Assembly (NCBI GenBank): GCA_039090855.1
Contig: CM077005.1
Coordinates: forward strand, 75,264,607-75,328,606
Direction: 5' to 3'
Source: Macrothele yani
Taxonomy: Eukaryota > Arthropoda > Arachnida > Araneae > Macrothelidae
Length of the DNA: 64,000 nt
The notes under the pieces are model-generated. The model was not told the origin of the DNA. It made no database searches and saw only the letters and a program-made list of their open reading frames with translations. Positions 58,465-64,000 of this stretch are shown here, one piece after another. Both the position numbers and the translations under genes were made by a program. Within the stretch, counting starts at the first letter, position 1. Each line of letters opens with the position of its first letter.

Positions 58465-61427
58465 ATTTCAAAATTGCCTTTATTCTTCAGTAAAATAACA
58501 TTTCTATGTACATGACAATGGAATTCTGCCAATAAATACAGCGGTATATACATCAGCTGGAAAGTTCCAGTGAAACGTAAAACAAAATATTTTTAAAATC
58601 ATAAAAAAAATTATTTCGCCACGTAGGGCGAAGGAGAGGCAGACAATAAAGCACGAGCGATACAAACGAAAATGTTTACCTACAATATTGTAGACAGGGC
58701 AAGACATGATTCTATACTATGCACAAATTCCAATTAAGCATTACTACCATACTAAAGATTAAACATTAGGTACTAATTCACAGAAATGCAACAGTGATGC
58801 TACATTCAAAATTTACAACATATGTACAGAAGTATTCAGTGACAAGGGGAAATAACGCTAAATGTACTCAGAAGGGCATCTTGTTACATTATATTATACA
58901 CACAGTGACTAATATTTTAAAAAAATATTCAACATAATGAAGGGGACATTGCGTGGGCAGTAAACTGTGCAGAAGGAAGAATTATATACAACATAAAACC
59001 CAACATTATCGAAGAGAACATGGGAAACATGGTGAGCTATCTTCAATGGCACATTAAAACAGAAAAATCACAAATAGCGAAGCACCAAAATTAATACGTA
59101 AAAACATGATTTGTTACAGTGAACGTGGGCGACAACAAAAATCCCACTTATAGGTTGAGATGTAACTGCAAATTGTGGATATGGAACCACCCAGCCGATT
59201 GGGCCCAAGTGGATTGAAAAACGCTATCGGTGTTTGTTGAGGCAGCACGAGAGTGCTCCATTTGGAGGCGAGTGGTTAACCGTGCTAGGAAGCGTCTCCG
59301 AATGATAGCACTTGCCTCCTGAGGAGGTGGAATAAGAGCGGGGAAGCGTTGTTGAAGATGGAAAGCATAGACAGTGAACTTCACAAGAAGAAAAATATAA
59401 CGGCACACAGGAGGCAAGTGAGTAGGTGGATGCTTTGTTTGGAGTAGCCAAGCATATGCAAGAAATGGTAACGATCGAGCACAAATTCGATCAGCAAGAC
59501 GAAATGCTGTGTTTAGGACTGGCAGGAGAACGGGGCAGAATAGGTATTGATGTTGGACGTCGCTGACTTCAGGGCAAAAGGAGCACTGCGGAGAGGTGAG
59601 AAGGGTCATGCGAAACAGTACTGATGGGGCGGGGAGACGAAGGTGAAGAAATTGCCAATTGACATTGAGTTCAAGAGGGGAGGAAAGGGGGGAGGTAGAT
59701 GCTGTCCAGATGGCGGGGAGAAGAGAAGGAGGAGCAGAATGAACAGAAAGTGGAAGTGCGGGAGGGGAAAGAAGAAGCCAATAAAGAGAAGAGGAGGAGA
59801 GAGAAGTAACTAGAACCGGGGAGCTACGAATGAGGAGAAAGAACGGTAGGGAAAGAGGAGCAGAGGGGACCGAGAAGAGACCATCAGGTGAAGCGAGGAG
59901 TGGAAAGAGGCTCCAAAGCGCTGTGCGAAGAAGAAGATATTCGTTAGCAAGAGTAATGGTTGGAGATAGAAACAGGGAAGAAAGAGGTCTCCAGGTTAGA
60001 TCAGAAGTTACGAGAGAACGGACAGTTATCACACCAGAGCGGATCCAATGAGGAAAGTAAAAGTAAGGGAGGTTAGGAGGGTGAATAAGAGATGAGAAGA
60101 AGAGAGGTTCATCTAGGAGATCAAGAGTTGAAGAAGGAAATGAACGGAGAAGAGGAAGCGAACGAAAGAGAGAAAGGCCCTCTCGCAGGACAGGAGGGAG
60201 GTGGGACGGGAGAAGAGAGTATGCATCCATCTTCAGAAACAGTAGGAAGGTGAAAGATGGGTCACGGAAAGAAGCTAGAACATTCAAGGTAGTGGTAAGG
60301 GACGGAACAGTTGAAGTGGCAAGGCGAATGAAATGAATAATGCGATGAGTTTTATAAAGGAAAGCTGGATCAGGAAGCTGGATGCCACCCAAAGAGGCTG
60401 GCAGATGAAGCGTGGCAGGTTTAACCCAGTGATGTGAAGACCAGATGACGGAAGTTGAGAGGCGAGTGATGGTCATCATTTGTGACACGGGCACAACCGT
60501 CGACATCCAAGAGTATTCGCATAGAGAGATAAGTTGTCGACGAACAACGGCTGCTCGTTGACGGAACGATGTGAAAGGCGGGCCTTACTCCAGTAGGCAG
60601 CAGTCCGTTGTATCCGGGGAAGAAGAGCAGTCCAGGTGGCAGATGCAGAAGCCAAGGGCAATCCGACATACGCACCGAGGATCTTCTGTGTAGTGGCTGT
60701 CCACTGCGCACCCCAAGGAGCATCAGTGCGGGCAGCCCATGCCCCGCACCATAAGCCAGTACTTTTAGTGGCATTCAGCGCTGCTCCAGATAATGCAACA
60801 TACTGTTGATATACAGAATACAGGCGATCAAATTGAGATTCATCCCGGACGCAAAAGGTCACATCATCAGCATAGGCGGTGAAAATTATTCGATGATGAC
60901 GAGTACTAGCCACTGTCGGCGGTAGGACATCCAGGAGTGATCTTCGGGCTGCTAACAGGAAAGGCTCAAAAGCGAGAGCGAATAGCTGGCCGGAGAGCGG
61001 ACATCCTTGCCGGATGCCTCGCTTAAACGGAATTGGAGCGGTTAGAAATGTGGCCGCTCGAACATGGAAACTAGCTCCCTGATAAAGGGCCAAGAGTGCG
61101 GAAGAAAAGGTAGGAGGAAAGCCAAATTGTGAAAGGACAGCAGAGAGATAAAAATGAGAAACGTTATCAAAAGCGGACTTTTGATCCAGATTGAGGAAGG
61201 CAAGAGGTTCACAAAAAGAGCGAGCGAGGAAGTGAAGATGAAGGAGAAGAGAAACGTTAGTGGAAATAGTCCGACCAGGCACAGTGTATGTCTGGTCAGG
61301 AGAAATAACGAAAGAGAGAACAGAATTAAGGCGACGGGATAAGAGTTTTGTATAGAACTTATAGTCAGTGTTTAGGATGGAGATAGGGCGCCAGTTTCCA
61401 AGATCCAAGAGGTCACCCTTCTTAGGA
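58465..61427 (-). mobile_element. 5'-truncated LINE copy C in the satellite
   Basis: The left junction is again exactly after CTACA of the satellite (58460-58464). The right junction resumes at ACAGTTTTCATCTTAGAA (61428). It carries the 3' UTR and most of ORF2 from the first reverse transcriptase motif onward. Confidence 0.92.
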
Positions 61428-61438
61428 ACAGTTTTCAT
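59148..61438 (-). pseudogene. LINE reverse transcriptase and C-terminus, copy C
   Basis: The ATG at 61438 (MKTVPKKGDLLDLGNWRPIS) lies in satellite DNA; LINE sequence begins at PKKGD. Reverse transcriptase motifs follow in order: FLNLDQKSAFDNVSH, KRGIRQGCPLSGQLFALAF, TAYADDVTFCV (catalytic Asp pair) and SGAALNATKSTGLWCG. A single frameshift near 60480-60506 leads into the 452-residue second part with CSFCPEVSDVQHQYLFC and the C-terminus LQLHLNL. The endonuclease part is absent. The motif style resembles Tx1/L1-group LINEs. With one frameshift this is the best-preserved retrotransposon protein in the window. Confidence 0.92.
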
Positions 61439-64000
61439 CTTAGAACCACCAAATTTGGTATACTATCTTATGGTACTCTAACTTAGACTGCAGACCGTTT
61501 TTGGAACGAGTCAAGGCCCGGGGGTCAGAGCCCCCCACATGCAAAATTTTTTTAAAAACTACAGTTTTCAATTCAGAACCACCTAATCTGGTATACTATC
61601 TCATGGTACTCTAACTTAGACGCTAGACGGTTTTTGGAAGGGGTTAGAGCCGGGGGGTCAGACTCCCCCGAATAAAAACTTTTTCGTAAAATCTACAGTT
61701 TTCAATTTAGAACCACCAAATTTGGTATACTATCTCATGGTACTCTAACTTAGACGCTAGACGGTTTTTGGAAGGGTTGGAGCCCGCGGGGTCGCCCCCC
61801 CTTATAAAATTTCGTAAAATCTACAGTTTTCGTCTTAGAACCACCAAATTTGGTATACTATCTTATGGTACTCTAACTTAGACGGCAGACCGTTTTTGGA
61901 ACGGGTCAAGGCCCGGGGGTTCAGAGCCCCCCACATACAAAATTTTCGTAAAATCTAGTTTTCATTTCAGAACCATCAAATTTGGTATCATGAAACTCTA
62001 AATTAGACGCTAGACGGTTTTTGAAAGGGGTTGGAGCCCACGGGGTGGGAGCCCCCCCCCTCTCATAAAAAAATTCGTAAAATCTACAGTTTTCATCGTA
62101 GAACCACCAAATTTGTTATACTATCTTATGGTACTCTAACTTAGTCGGCAGACCGTTTGTGGAACGGGTCAAGGCCCGGGGTCAGAGCCCCCAACATACA
62201 AAATTTTCTTAAAAACAACAGTTTTCAATTCAGAACCACTTAATCTGGTATACAATATCTTATGGTACTCTAACTTAGACGCTAGACGGTTTTTGGAAGG
62301 GGTTGGAGCCCGGGGGTCAGACCCCCCGAATAAAAACTTTTTCCTAAAATCTACAGTTTTCAATTTAGAACCACCAAATTTGGTATACTATCTCATGGTA
62401 CTCTAACTTAGACGCTAGACGGCTTTTGAAAGGTGTTGGAGCCCGCGGGGTCGCCCCCCCCTCTCATAAAAAAATTCGTAAAATCTACAGTTTTTATCGT
62501 AGAACCACCAAATTTGGTATACTATCTTATGGTACTCTAACTTAGTCGGCAGACCGTTTGTGGAACGGGTCAAGGCTCGGGGGTCAGAGCCCCCCACATA
62601 CAACATTTTCTTAAAAACTACAGTTTTCAATTCAGAACCACTTAATCTGGTATACAATATCTTATGGTACTCTAACTTAGACGCTAGACGGTTTTTGGAA
62701 GGGGTTGGAGCCCGGGGGTGAGATCCCCCCGAATAAAAACTTTTTCCTAAAATCTACAGTTTTCAATTTAGAACCACCAAATTTGGTATACTATCTTATG
62801 GTACTCTAACTTAGACGGCAGACCGTTTTTGGAACGGGTCAAGGCCCGGGGATCAGAGCCCCCACATACAAAATTTTCGTAAAACCTAGTTTTCATTTTA
62901 GAACCATCAAATTTGGTATCATGAAACTCTAAATTAGACGCTAGACGGTTTTTGGAAGGGGTTGGAGCCCACGGGGTCGGAGCCCCCCCCCCCGTCTCAT
63001 AAAAAAATTCGTAAAATCTACAGTTTTCATCGTAGAACCACCAAATTTGGTGTACTATCTTATGGTACTTTAACTTAGTCGGCAGACCGTTTGTGGAACG
63101 GGTCAAGGCCCGGGGGTCAGAGCCCCCACATACAAAATTTTCTTAAAAACTACAGTTTTCAATTCAGAACCACTTAATCTGGTATACAATATCTTATGGT
63201 ACTCTAACTTAGACGCTAGACGGTTTTTGGAAGTGGTTGGAGCCCGGGGGTCAGACCCCCCGAATAAAAACTTTTTCCTAAAATCTACAGTTTTCAATTT
63301 AGAACCACCAAATTTGGTATACTATCTCATGGTACTCTAACTTAGACGCTAGACGGTTTTTGAAAGGGGTTGGAGCCCGCGGGGTCGGGCCCCCTCATAA
63401 AAATTTCGTAAAATCTACAGTTTTCATCTTAGAACCACCAAATTTGGTATACTATCTTATGGTACTCTAACATAGACTGCAGACCGTTTTTGGAACGGGT
63501 CAAGGCCCGGGGGTCACAGCCTCCCACATACAAAATTTTCGTAAAATCTAATTTTTATTTCAGAACCATCAAATTTGGTATCATGAAACTCCAAATTAGA
63601 CGCTAGACGGTTTTTGGAAGGGGTTGGAGCCCGGGAGTAAGAGCCCCCCTCCCATAAAATGCCGCGTAAAATCTACAGTTTTCAATTTAGAACCACCAAA
63701 TTTGGCATACTCTCTCATGGTACTCTAACTTAGACGGTAGACGGTTTTTGGAACGGGTCGGGCACGGGGTCAGAGACCCCCCCCGCACATAAATTTTTTC
63801 GTAAAAACTAAAGTTTTCAATTTAGAGCTACCAAATTGGGTATACTATATAATGGTGTTCTAAATTAAACGGTAGACGGTTTCTAGAACGGGTCGGGGCA
63901 AGGGTGGTTACCCCCCCCCCCCTACACACAAACTTTCGTAAAATCTATAGTTTTCAATATAGAACCACCAAATTTTGTATACTGTCTCATGGTACTCTAA

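Larger units (their letters stand above)
54915..64000. repeat. Satellite array, about 132-bp monomers, interrupted by three LINE copies
   Basis: Monomers share CTACAGTTTTCAATTTAGAA, then CCACCAAATTTGGTATACTA and TGGTACTCTAACTTAGAC, and end in a G/C-rich block with runs of C. Two main types alternate: one with GACGCTAGACGGTTTTTGGA and one with CAGACCGTTTTTGGAACG. Uninterrupted blocks are 55559-56772, 58331-58464 and 61428-64000, running past the window end. Frames reading MKTVDF... on the minus strand are satellite artefacts. Confidence 0.95.

Noticed and set aside
59830..61342. Plus-strand frames rich in Arg, Lys and Glu (59830-60051, 61154-61342)
   Set aside because: They are the opposite-strand shadow of the LINE ORF2, whose minus-strand frame holds the reverse transcriptase motifs.
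55830..63297. Minus-strand frames beginning MKTVDF, with repeated SKNRLASKLE and similar peptides
   Set aside because: They read through satellite monomers and change with each monomer. They are repeat artefacts, not genes.

Overview
This window looks like repeat-dense, transposon-rich nuclear DNA from an invertebrate animal, most likely an arthropod. The basis is the mix of families: several Tc1-like and mariner transposases, two relics of a transposase type common in arthropod genomes, tRNA-derived SINEs, a Penelope-like GIY-YIG endonuclease, a Helitron-type endonuclease fragment and Tx1/L1-type LINEs. A chelicerate would fit, but that is only a guess. I found no convincing single-copy host gene. 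Almost every coding stretch is a decayed piece of a mobile element with stops or frameshifts.

Layout. From 1 to 15.3 kb there is a series of Tc1-type transposons (339-1539, 2800-4339, 6512-8570, 10290-11446, about 11481-12948), one other transposase relic (about 1690-2671), SINEs, and a decayed tandem duplication (13.95-14.65 kb). From 15.3 to 16.9 kb, two 5'-truncated Penelope-like elements lie head to head as an inverted repeat. From 19.5 to 27.2 kb there is a Helitron-type endonuclease fragment between inverted arms, another Tc1 (20389-22018), two more transposase relics and a SINE inserted in a SINE. From 26411 to 34472 one Tc1 element is split by a 6.86-kb LINE on the minus strand, and that LINE is itself interrupted by a SINE-derived inverted-repeat insertion. 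From 36.4 to 43 kb there is a mariner element, a palindrome carrying mariner-type ends, Tc1 fragments and a foldback element.

From 43.2 to 53.6 kb lie four copies (three direct, one inverted) of a 1.8-2.4 kb element. It has a hairpin at each end and is filled with modules of about 153 bp arranged as a repeating trimer of about 455 bp. Nearly every module carries a sequence that closely matches the CTCF core binding motif, so about 26 good matches lie within 10 kb. I consider this the most unusual system in the window. From 54.5 kb to the end there is a CpG-dense minisatellite and then a satellite of about 132-bp monomers with higher-order structure. That satellite is interrupted three times by the same LINE, always at the same monomer position and in the same orientation but with different 5' truncations, which suggests a target-site-specific LINE.

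The elements do not form a pathway. The window is best read as a stratigraphy of insertions: Tc1 first, then LINE, then SINE; old SINE, then young SINE; satellite, then LINE.
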